NCBI GenBank assembly: GCA_030432815.1
Contig: JAUILB010000178.1
Span: 1 to 6,238 of the forward strand
Reading direction: 5' to 3'
DNA length: 6,238 bases
From: Alphaproteobacteria bacterium
GTDB taxonomy: Bacteria > Pseudomonadota > Alphaproteobacteria > Sphingomonadales > Emcibacteraceae
Part shown: piece after piece, positions 1 through 6,023 of the stretch
How the letters are laid out: the number at the start of each line of letters is the position of its first letter
Position numbering within the stretch: position 1 is the first letter of the stretch
The notes under the pieces: generated by a model
Told to the model about the DNA's origin: nothing
Database searches by the model: none
Seen by the model: only the letters and a program-made list of their open reading frames with translations
Translations under genes and position numbers: made by a program

Positions 1-1264
1 CTATAAGTTTGCGGTCGGGCATGTGGTGAGTTTTGATGATAACCCTGCGGCAGCAATGAATTTGGCTGCAGAAACGGGCGAGCTTACAATGACAGCACCG
101 GTCGTTTTAATAAGCGAACCCATAATCCCATCCGCCACGACAATATACCAGGCTCATTTCAATGGTGATCAAATTACAGGGTTCTCAGCAATTCTTGTAC
201 GAATTGACAACATGATTAAGGAGATTCTCAAGAGAGATTCAGAAAACAGTTTTTATGTTAATCTATTTGATAAGGAAGAGGGAGAACATCTGACCTTCAA
301 ATCATATGGAGATACCGCAATTGATTTAGCCGGACTTAAATCCACAACTATTGAGTTCCCATTTATAAACCGGACGTGGGTCATTGAATTTATTCGCACA
401 CCAGAGTTCATTGAAAATAACAAAACATCCCAACCGCTGTTCATCGGTATAGCGGGATTAATTTTTGCGGCATTCGCGACAGTCGGGATCATCTTCTTAT
501 CCGGGCAACCTATCATCTTGGAGAAGGTGGTCTATCAAAGAACATTTGAACTTGAACAGGCAAACAAGGCAAAAGCAGAATTCATGGCAAACATGAGCCA
601 TGACCTTAGAACACCCCTTAATGCTATTATCGGTTTTTCTGAAATAATGTGCCGCGAAATACATGGCAAACATGGTAATGACAAATATCTGGAATATAGC
701 CGGGATATTAACACATCAAGCGAATATCTTCTTTCGCTTATTAATGACATTCTTGACCTTTCGGCGATTGATGCCAATAAACGTAGTATTGAAAAAGAAG
801 AATTACAAATAACAAGGCTTGTTACAGATTGCATTCGTACCTTAAAGCCACTCATTAATGAAAAAAAACAGGATGTAATTATCAGTATACCTGATGATTC
901 TGATATATTTTATGCTGATGAACGTTCCGTAAAGCAAATACTCATAAACCTGATATCTAATGCCATTAAGTTTACCCCGACCGGCGGAAAGATCACTATA
1001 GAGTGTGATACTACCAAAAAATCCACTGTTTTAATTGTTAAAGATAACGGAGAAGGGATTTCCAAAAGCAATCTTGCCCATATTCTTGATCCCTTTACCC
1101 GGGCAGATAGCCATCCGCACATCAGTCGCGAAGGAACCGGATTGGGACTGACCATTGTGAATTCATTGGTTAAATTACATAACGGATCACTTGCCATTAA
1201 AAGTCATCTTGGCAAAGGTACAAAAATCACGATTAAGTTTCCTAAAAGAAATTCCGGGATCTGA
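1..1264 (+). CDS. CHASE-type membrane sensor histidine kinase, 5' end missing
   Basis: This is a sensor kinase that would autophosphorylate on histidine and pass the phosphate to a response regulator. The frame is open from base 2 to the window edge, so the true start is outside. A GTG at base 23 opens the longest in-window ORF, but it falls inside a domain and is not a credible start. Numbering from that GTG: residues 1 to about 60 resemble the end of a CHASE extracellular ligand-binding domain (NPAAAMNLAAETGELTMTAP), residues 139-160 form a membrane helix, and a short coiled linker follows. The HisKA H-box is MSHDLRTPLN with the phospho-acceptor His193. The HATPase domain has its N-box at Asn309/Asn313, G1 box DNGEG at 341-345, an F box (DPFTRAD) and G2 box GTGLGL from 371. 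The protein ends just after the HATPase, with no receiver domain, so the partner regulator must be encoded elsewhere. The first membrane helix is presumably upstream. The kinase call is firm, the CHASE assignment less so, and the ligand is unknown. Confidence 0.93.
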   Translation, partial: YKFAVGHVVSFDDNPAAAMNLAAETGELTMTAPVVLISEPIIPSATTIYQAHFNGDQITGFSAILVRIDNMIKEILKRDSENSFYVNLFDKEEGEHLTFKSYGDTAIDLAGLKSTTIEFPFINRTWVIEFIRTPEFIENNKTSQPLFIGIAGLIFAAFATVGIIFLSGQPIILEKVVYQRTFELEQANKAKAEFMANMSHDLRTPLNAIIGFSEIMCREIHGKHGNDKYLEYSRDINTSSEYLLSLINDILDLSAIDANKRSIEKEELQITRLVTDCIRTLKPLINEKKQDVIISIPDDSDIFYADERSVKQILINLISNAIKFTPTGGKITIECDTTKKSTVLIVKDNGEGISKSNLAHILDPFTRADSHPHISREGTGLGLTIVNSLVKLHNGSLAIKSHLGKGTKITIKFPKRNSGI

Positions 1265-1299
1265 TAAAAGAGCAATTTTTTGATCAGTTTCGGTTTTTT
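1254..1299 (+). terminator. Candidate intrinsic terminator after the kinase gene
   Basis: An imperfect stem overlaps the stop codon. CCG (1254-1256) and CTGAT (1261-1265) pair with ATCAG (1283-1287) and CGG (1291-1293), and an inner AAA/TTT extends the helix past one mismatch. Six T residues follow at 1294-1299. The stem has internal mismatches and few GC pairs, so it would be weak. The position at the gene end and the T-run straight after the stem are the support. Confidence 0.4.
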
Positions 1300-1333
1300 C
1301 GCCGTATAATTGATATTCACAAGTATGTGATTT

Positions 1334-1360
1334 GCAATATTGCTATTATTTGATAATAAT
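1334..1360. repeat. Two adjacent inverted repeats upstream of yceI (possible operator)
   Basis: A perfect 10-bp palindrome, GCAATATTGC (1334-1343), is followed one base later by ATTATT-TGAT-AATAAT (1345-1360), with 6-bp arms around a 4-base spacer. They lie 42-68 bases before the yceI start, where a repressor or activator site would be expected. A consensus-like -10 hexamer TATAAT occurs at 1305-1310, upstream of them, but has no good -35 at normal spacing. The region is AT-rich, so chance palindromes are common. The first repeat is the more convincing of the two. Confidence 0.35.
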
Positions 1361-1401
1361 TATAAATTGCATGAAATTAATACAAAGACAGGGAACCATA
1401 A

Positions 1402-1965
1402 ATGAAAAAACTACTTATAGCAGCAATGCTGCTTGCGACACCAACAGCCATATCAACAGCGCAAGCCGCAGATTATGTTATTGACACTGAAGGAATGCAT
1501 GCTGCGATCCAGTTTCGTGTTAAGCATGTTGGCATAAGCTGGTTGGCTGGTCGGTTCGATAAATTCGAAGGCACATATACTTATGACAAAGATGATCTTG
1601 AAAATTCCAAGGTTAATGTCACAATCGACGTAACCAGCGTAAATACAAATCACACTGCCCGTGATGAGCATATCCGTGAAGCAGACTATCTTAATGTTGC
1701 GGTAAATCCTACAGCATCATTTGAAAGCACCGGTATTCAGGTAACCGGTGACGGTACAGGTGTTATTCATGGAACTCTTACCTTAAACGGCAAATCCAAC
1801 CATGTTCACCTTGATACCAAATTTGTCGGGGAAGGTGATGACCCATGGGGCGGGTACCGTTCTGCATTTGAAGCAACAACCACAATCAATCCGCAGGATT
1901 ATGATTTCAAATTTGAATATGGGGATGTTGAGCTTACCCTCTATGTCGAAGGGGTTCGTCAGTAG
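1402..1965 (+). CDS. yceI: Exported YceI-family protein (lipocalin-like, isoprenoid/lipid binding)
   Basis: The 187-residue product is the usual length for YceI proteins. Residues 1-22 are a clear Sec signal peptide: a MKK start, a hydrophobic core, and STAQA before probable cleavage, giving a mature ADYVID N-terminus in the periplasm. The rest is one YceI domain: an opening strand with AAIQFRVKHVGISWLAGRF, the TSVNTNHTARDEHIREADYLNV block, and a late DPWGGYRSAFEATTTINPQDYD block typical of the family. Known members form a beta-barrel that holds a polyisoprenoid or other hydrophobic ligand. The exact role is unsettled, with stress, alkaline pH and quinone-related functions proposed. The start is well supported by AGGGA at 1390-1394, seven bases before the ATG. 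No cytochrome b561 gene, a frequent companion, is adjacent. It appears to be monocistronic, flanked by a terminator-like element upstream and a convergent gene downstream. Confidence 0.94.
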   Translation: MKKLLIAAMLLATPTAISTAQAADYVIDTEGMHAAIQFRVKHVGISWLAGRFDKFEGTYTYDKDDLENSKVNVTIDVTSVNTNHTARDEHIREADYLNVAVNPTASFESTGIQVTGDGTGVIHGTLTLNGKSNHVHLDTKFVGEGDDPWGGYRSAFEATTTINPQDYDFKFEYGDVELTLYVEGVRQ

Positions 1966-1969
1966 TCTT

Positions 1970-1998
1970 AATGCGTGTAGCATTCAGCCATTTTTTTT
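1970..1998 (+). terminator. Weak candidate terminator for yceI
   Basis: A 5-bp stem AATGC/GCATT (1970-1974 with 1980-1984, loop GTGTA) lies just after the yceI stop, and eight T residues follow at 1991-1998. The six bases between stem and T-run, and the short stem, make it weak. The T-run also encodes the C-terminal Lys-Lys-Asn of the convergent aminotransferase, so it has another explanation. No T-run serves the opposite strand. Confidence 0.27.
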
Positions 1999-3108
1999 AA
2001 GATAGTGGTAAAACACATCCAGCATTTCATCCATGCCGCTGCGACCAAACCCAACACGGAAATGGTCCTGCGGTGTGGAAATAAGTTCTGAGTTATAAAT
2101 ACGCGGTGGCAGGATCAAAACACCTGTTTTATCCAAAAGGTCAGCACAAAATTCATTGGCCGTCCCCGGGCCTAGGTATTTTGGATACCCAACCGCGCCG
2201 CCATCCGGCTGGCTCCATTTAAAAAGGTCTGGAAATTCAGCAAAAAACTTTCCAAGTTTTTCAGCATTATCATTCAGCAACTTAACATTATTATCCAAAA
2301 TTTTATTTCTATTTCTCAATGCAATAAGGGAAAGCACTTCTGATGGCGCACTATTACAGATGGTCAAAAAATGTTTGTAGCGTTCAAGGTTTAGAAGAAC
2401 ATCATTATCCTTTGTCGCAATCCAGCCTATCCGGAGCCCCGGAAGACCATATGCTTTTGACATAACATTTAAGGAAAGTCCTTTTTCATAAATATCAGCA
2501 ATCTGGGGAATTCGTTTTGCAGGGTCAAGCTCTATGCCACGGTAAACTTCATCACTAAAGATATAAATATCAAATTCCCGTGCAAGATCGACAAGTTTGT
2601 TCAGATCTTGATGAGAAATAATTTTCCCGGTTGGATTATTTGGAAAATTGATTGATATCAGTTTCGTATTAGGCCGAAGTGCGCCCATGACACGGTCAAT
2701 ATCAAGGTTCCAGTCATTTTCACTATCGAGCGGGATGCCCGTTACATCACAGATACTTAAAGGGATTGTTTCTGCCGCCTGATAATTGGGTACGATCACA
2801 ATTACATGATCCTCTTCATCCAGCATTGATTTCATCGCGGTATAGATACCTTCTTCCGCGCCAGCAAAACAAAGGATATTATCGGCACTTAAAGTATCAT
2901 AGGTTTTCGCGATTTCCGTTCTAAGTTCCGGTAATCCCCATGTTTGGGTATAGCCAAGCCAAAGATTTTCAAACTGTTCCCTTTCTTCGTCTGTTGCCAT
3001 GGCAAGCAAATCTTTCATCGACATGCTCTGCATATCCGATGCCGTCAGATGGTACTTCGCTTTAAATTCCCATTCAGAGAAAAATACTTCCAGTTCAAAA
3101 TTGCGCAT
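1984..3108 (-). CDS. PLP-dependent class I/II aminotransferase (substrate unknown)
   Basis: The 374-residue product is a cytosolic fold-type I PLP enzyme of normal length with no signal peptide. The visible active-site set is complete: NFPNNPTG with the cofactor-contacting Asn158, SDEVYRG with Asp186 (pyridine nitrogen) and Tyr189, MSKAYGLPGLRIGW with Schiff-base Lys218 and phosphate-binding Arg226, and Arg351 in HFRVGFGR for the substrate carboxylate. Tyr109 in VPNYQ is placed to stack on the ring. The N-terminal stretch (EWEFKAKYHLTASDMQSMS, then LGYTQTWGLPELR at 51-63) recalls the branch that includes capreomycidine-synthase-like enzymes, but this is from memory and does not define a substrate. 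The start is supported by AAAGGA (plus-strand bases 3114-3119) five bases upstream. It converges with yceI across 18 bases and diverges from the helicase gene. No biosynthetic partner is adjacent, so the pathway cannot be read from context. A transaminase is most likely; a lyase or cyclising PLP enzyme is possible. Confidence 0.92.
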   Translation of the reverse strand: MRNFELEVFFSEWEFKAKYHLTASDMQSMSMKDLLAMATDEEREQFENLWLGYTQTWGLPELRTEIAKTYDTLSADNILCFAGAEEGIYTAMKSMLDEEDHVIVIVPNYQAAETIPLSICDVTGIPLDSENDWNLDIDRVMGALRPNTKLISINFPNNPTGKIISHQDLNKLVDLAREFDIYIFSDEVYRGIELDPAKRIPQIADIYEKGLSLNVMSKAYGLPGLRIGWIATKDNDVLLNLERYKHFLTICNSAPSEVLSLIALRNRNKILDNNVKLLNDNAEKLGKFFAEFPDLFKWSQPDGGAVGYPKYLGPGTANEFCADLLDKTGVLILPPRIYNSELISTPQDHFRVGFGRSGMDEMLDVFYHYLKKNG

Positions 3109-3141
3109 CTTTTTCCTTTAAAGAACGATATATGAAGCAAT

Positions 3142-3169
3142 TTTGTAGCACGACTTAAGCAAATGTCAA
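3142..3169 (-). promoter_or_regulatory. Sigma-70-like promoter for the aminotransferase gene
   Basis: Reading the minus strand, a perfect -35 TTGACA (plus-strand 3164-3169) is followed after 16 bases by TACAAA (3142-3147), which matches the -10 consensus at four of six positions. Transcription would begin near 3135, leaving a short leader of about 27 bases with a good ribosome binding site. The perfect -35 and fitting distance to the start are the evidence; the -10 is only fair. Confidence 0.5.
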
Positions 3170-3209
3170 TTGAGGCTTTTTCATTAGTGCTTGACTTATA
3201 TGCATAAAA

Positions 3210-3374
3210 GGCGCATGAGGGCGCTGTTACAGGGTGCCCGCCCAATTGGCGCACCAAAATTCCGCCTCGCAGCCGTGATAAGTAACAATCACGTGTATCC
3301 TTTATCTTTAAGAAGGCCAAGTGCAATCGCGGAAAACATATTGGCCATTAGTGCCGCCCGCGAAGGAACACATT
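3210..3374 (+). promoter_or_regulatory. Structured 5' leader of the DEAD-box helicase gene
   Basis: Several local structures fit this stretch. (a) A strong hairpin at 3233-3255: GGTGC pairs with GCACC and GCC (3240-3242) with GGC (3248-3250), with a CC bulge and a five-base loop. (b) An alternative, mutually exclusive stem: GGGCGC (3219-3224) with GTGCCC (3234-3239). (c) A perfect 6-bp hairpin CGTGAT/ATCACG (3274-3279 with 3288-3293). (d) Two interleaved 6-bp pairings forming a possible H-type pseudoknot: GGCCAA (3315-3320) with TTGGCC (3341-3346), and TCGCGG (3327-3332) with CCGCGA (3358-3363). The last arm ends on the first base of the AAGGA ribosome binding site (3363-3367). The left part is more GC-rich than the flanking DNA. 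A regulatory mRNA leader, for example cold-responsive as on many RNA-helicase and cold-shock genes, is inferred. Its promoter is unclear: TTGACT at 3191-3196 could be a -35, but no good -10 follows. Confidence 0.5.
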
Positions 3375-4988
3375 ATGACGCAGGAAAATGCGCCGGAAAC
3401 ACCCCTGCAGGGGTTTGACAAATTCGGCTTTGATAAAGCCATACTTAAATCGATTAAAAAAGAAGGTTTTGAAATACCGACCCCGATCCAGGATATGGCG
3501 ATCATTCCTGTAATGTCGGGTGCTGATCTTATGGGCATTGCCCAGACCGGCAGCGGTAAGACCGCCGCCTTCTGCCTTCCGACTATAAACAAGCTCATAC
3601 ACGAATATCAAAAACCGGAAAGCCATCGTCCCAAAGTATTAATTCTTGCGCCAACACGCGAGCTGGTGATGCAGATTGGAAAATTTGTTGATCAATTTTC
3701 CCGTGGTACACCAATCAGCAGCCTTGTTGTTGCTGGTGGACAAAGTTATCAACCACAAATCAGACGTCTTAAGCAGGGTATCGATATCCTCATTTCAACA
3801 CCAGGGCGACTAATAGACCATATGAGCAGCAATAATGTAATCCTTGACCAGTGTCATACCTTTATCTTGGATGAAGCGGACCGGATGCTTGATATGGGCT
3901 TTATTGATGAAGTTAAGGAAGTACGCAAATCACTGACCGTTGACCATCAGACAGTTATGTTTTCCGCGACCATGAATGATAAAGTACGCAGACTTTCCAA
4001 AGAACTACTTCGCAATCCGGAATATGTAGAGCAGGAAAGAAAAACTGTTGTCGCGGAAACTATCGCCCATAAATTAATGAATGTGCGGCGGAAAAATAAA
4101 ACTGATCTTCTAATTTCACTGCTTAAATCAGAGCCACTAGATAAAATGCTTGTATTTGCCCGTACAAAGCTTGGTGCAGATAAATTATGTGATGAACTTA
4201 AGCACGCCTTTAAAGATACAGACATTCGAATAGATGCTATTCACGGTGATAAAAAGCAACGTACCCGAGAAAAGATCCTGCTTAACTTCAGAAAAGGACG
4301 AACAAAGGTTCTGGTTGCAACGGATGTTGCCGCAAGAGGTATCGATGTGGATGGTATTAGCCATGTGATTAATTATGAACTGCCTATAGAAGCGGAAAAT
4401 TATGTCCACCGTGTTGGCCGTACCGGCCGCGCCGGTGAGAGTGGCATTGCCATTTCCTTTTGTGATCCAAGCGATATGCGGCTTTTGAAAGAAATAGAAG
4501 CGCTTCTGAAAATCAAAGTGGAAGTTGATGATGATCATCAGTATCACTTTGAACAAACGGGTATAACCGATAACAAAAAAGGAAGAACCCGTAATCGCAG
4601 ACCATCGCGGGAAAAATTTGATAAAAGTCGTGGTCGTCGAGCTAACACCGATAAGAAGCAACAAAAAGAAAAGCTGGCGCCTGTAAGAAAGCGCAAAAAA
4701 GAACAAAAAAATGTTCAAAATGAAACACTAACTCCAAAGCAGAAAAACTTTGATCCACTGGACAGCAATTTTGGTTTTGATGATGATCCGGTTTTGGACA
4801 AGCTGCGTGGTAAAGCGGGAAAACGCAAGAAAAAAACTGATAAACGTGATCAGGCCGATGATACAAAGCTCAAAAAGCGCAAAACACGCAAAGACCGTGT
4901 AACCGCACGGGGCAACGTTAAGCAAACCGGTGGAAGTAAACCATTTAGCCCACGGAATAAAACAGCTCCCAGACGTTCCTCCAAATAA
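3375..4988 (+). CDS. rhlE: RhlE-type DEAD-box ATP-dependent RNA helicase
   Basis: This cytosolic ATP-dependent RNA-unwinding enzyme has 537 residues. All core motifs are present: the Q motif (FDKFGFD with PTPIQ, Gln39), motif I AQTGSGKT (56-63), Ia PTREL (93-97), Ib TPGR (142-145), II DEADRMLDMGF (166-176), III SAT (197-199), IV LVFAR, V ATDVAARGID, and VI HRVGRTGR (345-352). DRMLDMGF and the overall pattern point to the RhlE group, which acts in ribosome assembly, RNA decay and cold adaptation. From about residue 400 the protein is a disordered, Lys/Arg-rich tail of some 135 residues, interrupted by an acidic patch (FDPLDSNFGFDDDP, near 459-472); such tails usually bind RNA or partner proteins. 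I chose ATG 3375 because AAGGA (3363-3367) sits seven bases upstream and MTQENAPETPLQGF leads directly into the Q motif. The in-frame GTG at 3321 would add 18 residues encoded within the structured leader. The gene appears monocistronic. Confidence 0.95.
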   Translation: MTQENAPETPLQGFDKFGFDKAILKSIKKEGFEIPTPIQDMAIIPVMSGADLMGIAQTGSGKTAAFCLPTINKLIHEYQKPESHRPKVLILAPTRELVMQIGKFVDQFSRGTPISSLVVAGGQSYQPQIRRLKQGIDILISTPGRLIDHMSSNNVILDQCHTFILDEADRMLDMGFIDEVKEVRKSLTVDHQTVMFSATMNDKVRRLSKELLRNPEYVEQERKTVVAETIAHKLMNVRRKNKTDLLISLLKSEPLDKMLVFARTKLGADKLCDELKHAFKDTDIRIDAIHGDKKQRTREKILLNFRKGRTKVLVATDVAARGIDVDGISHVINYELPIEAENYVHRVGRTGRAGESGIAISFCDPSDMRLLKEIEALLKIKVEVDDDHQYHFEQTGITDNKKGRTRNRRPSREKFDKSRGRRANTDKKQQKEKLAPVRKRKKEQKNVQNETLTPKQKNFDPLDSNFGFDDDPVLDKLRGKAGKRKKKTDKRDQADDTKLKKRKTRKDRVTARGNVKQTGGSKPFSPRNKTAPRRSSK

Positions 4989-5069
4989 CATCACGGCATT
5001 TTGCAAATCAATACTATTTGTGGCACTATATTTTCCAAAAGAATTATATGATGAGTAAGTTTAAAGCGG

Positions 5070-5981
5070 ATGGAAAAATCAATGATCAGAAATATACCAT
5101 TGGTAATCATTGGCATGCTTATGGTGGTTGCCACGGCGCATGCCGATATTGATGCAGGCAAAGAAGCCTATTTCATGGGGGAATATGAACGTGCGATTGA
5201 AGCCTTTATGCCGGATGCGGAAAGTGGAAACACATACGCACAGATTAAAATTGGCTATATGTATGAAAATGGCTGGGGTGTCGAAAAAAGTTATATAAAT
5301 GCGGTGGATTGGTATAATCGTGCCATTGAAGGTGGTGACCCCGAAGGCAGCGTGGCAATGGCCAAGCTTCATGCTTATGGCCGCGGGCTTCCGCGTGATT
5401 ATAACCGGGTTGAAGCCCTTATCCTTGATGCTGCGCAGAAGGGATATCATCATGCTTATTATGTTATGGGAAATTTCCATAACGATGCTGATGCCTTTGG
5501 CTTTAACACCCGTCAGGCACTTGATTATTATCTTCGGGCCGCAGAACAAAATGCGGCAGCAAGCCTTGTAAATGGCCATTTTCGTGCAGGCAAAGGTCAA
5601 TGGTTCCGCCTTATAACGCCAACCGGTGTACAGGCAACCAGAAGACTGGCGGATGAAGGCAACATGTATGCCCAATTTAACACCGGGCTTCGTTATTATT
5701 TCGGTGAGGGGGTTACGAAAAACCACACAACCGCTAATTCATATTTTTTGATGGCGGCACTTTCCGGCAATGTGGAAGCACAAAAATATCTCGCCCAAAA
5801 CCGCGTTATGGAAGACCCTAGCGGTTATGACCGGGTATTTGTTCATAAATGGTTTTCAATCGCCGCTGCGGGCGGATCAAAAGAAGCGGAAAAAAGCAAA
5901 ACCGCAATGGAAGCCGACATGACGGCAGGCCAAATTGCACAGTCCAATTCAGAAGCTGATGAGTGGCTGAGAAGCAGATAG
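5070..5981 (+). CDS. Exported Sel1-like repeat (SLR) protein
   Basis: The 303-residue product has a signal peptide (MIRNIPLVIIGMLMVVATAHA, probable cleavage after Ala25), so it is likely periplasmic. From residue 54 to 269 it contains six consecutive units of exactly 36 residues: 54-89, 90-125, 126-161, 162-197, 198-233 and 234-269. Each ends in the Sel1 signature of a second helix closing with A-x-x-G or similar (RAIEGG, DAAQKG, RAAEQN, RLADEG, MAALSG, IAAAGG). Units 1, 2 and 5 also show the GxGVxKD-like turn (NGWGVEKS, YGRGLPRD, FGEGVTKN). Units 4 and 6 are degenerate. A partial leading repeat (27-53) and a capping helix (to 303) flank them. Sel1 proteins are alpha-solenoid scaffolds for protein-protein contacts, but the partner is not identifiable. 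The start is uncertain: ATG 5070 has no clear ribosome binding site, while ATG 5082 has only GGA seven bases upstream. Both keep the signal peptide. The gene lies 81 bases after the helicase and converges with copB. Confidence 0.91.
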   Translation: MEKSMIRNIPLVIIGMLMVVATAHADIDAGKEAYFMGEYERAIEAFMPDAESGNTYAQIKIGYMYENGWGVEKSYINAVDWYNRAIEGGDPEGSVAMAKLHAYGRGLPRDYNRVEALILDAAQKGYHHAYYVMGNFHNDADAFGFNTRQALDYYLRAAEQNAAASLVNGHFRAGKGQWFRLITPTGVQATRRLADEGNMYAQFNTGLRYYFGEGVTKNHTTANSYFLMAALSGNVEAQKYLAQNRVMEDPSGYDRVFVHKWFSIAAAGGSKEAEKSKTAMEADMTAGQIAQSNSEADEWLRSR

Positions 5982-5989
5982 AGGGTGAA

Positions 5990-6011
5990 GGTGGGCCATT
6001 AAATGCCCACC
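5990..6011. terminator. GC-rich hairpin between the convergent Sel1-repeat and copB genes
   Basis: A perfect 7-bp stem GGTGGGC/GCCCACC (5990-5996 with 6005-6011) encloses an 8-base loop, inside the 42-base gap between two convergent stop codons. That position suits a bidirectional transcription stop or an mRNA 3'-end stabiliser. Neither strand has a T-run after the stem, so it is not a classical intrinsic terminator. Confidence 0.5.
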
Positions 6012-6023
6012 CCCTGAATATGT

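Noticed and set aside
3191..3219. TTGACT at 3191-3196 as the -35 of a helicase promoter
   Set aside because: The hexamer is good, but at 16-18 bases downstream there is only CATGAG-like sequence, which is not a credible -10. It is kept only as a remark under the leader.
3200..3418. Small plus-strand ORF starting at ATG 3200, running through the helicase leader and overlapping the helicase start
   Set aside because: It has no ribosome binding site, its product resembles nothing I recognise, and its frame is open through a stretch better explained as structured RNA. It overlaps the helicase start by 44 bases.
4185..4718. Long minus-strand open frame (177 codons) inside the helicase gene
   Set aside because: It is antisense to the well-defined helicase helicase-C domain and basic tail. 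Its Phe/Ile-rich composition is what antisense of Lys/Asp/Asn-rich codons gives, and it has no family resemblance.
5004..5020. CAAAT/ATTTG stem after the helicase stop as a terminator
   Set aside because: The stem is only five AT-rich base pairs, and the few T residues at 5029-5034 are too far away to form an intrinsic terminator.
5001..5031. Possible promoter for the Sel1-repeat gene: TTGCAA (5001-5006) with CTATAT (5026-5031)
   Set aside because: The spacing of 19 is long and both hexamers are imperfect. The region is AT-rich, so such matches are expected by chance.
5048..5152. Short ORF (MMSKFKADGK...) starting at ATG 5048, overlapping the Sel1-repeat gene start in another frame
   Set aside because: It encodes only about 34 residues in a different frame from the Sel1-repeat gene, has a poor ribosome binding site, and overlaps a clear signal-peptide coding region.
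5079..5726. 215-codon minus-strand open frame opposite the Sel1-repeat gene
   Set aside because: The plus strand has a signal peptide and phased Sel1 repeats, which is decisive. The antisense translation shows no domain pattern.
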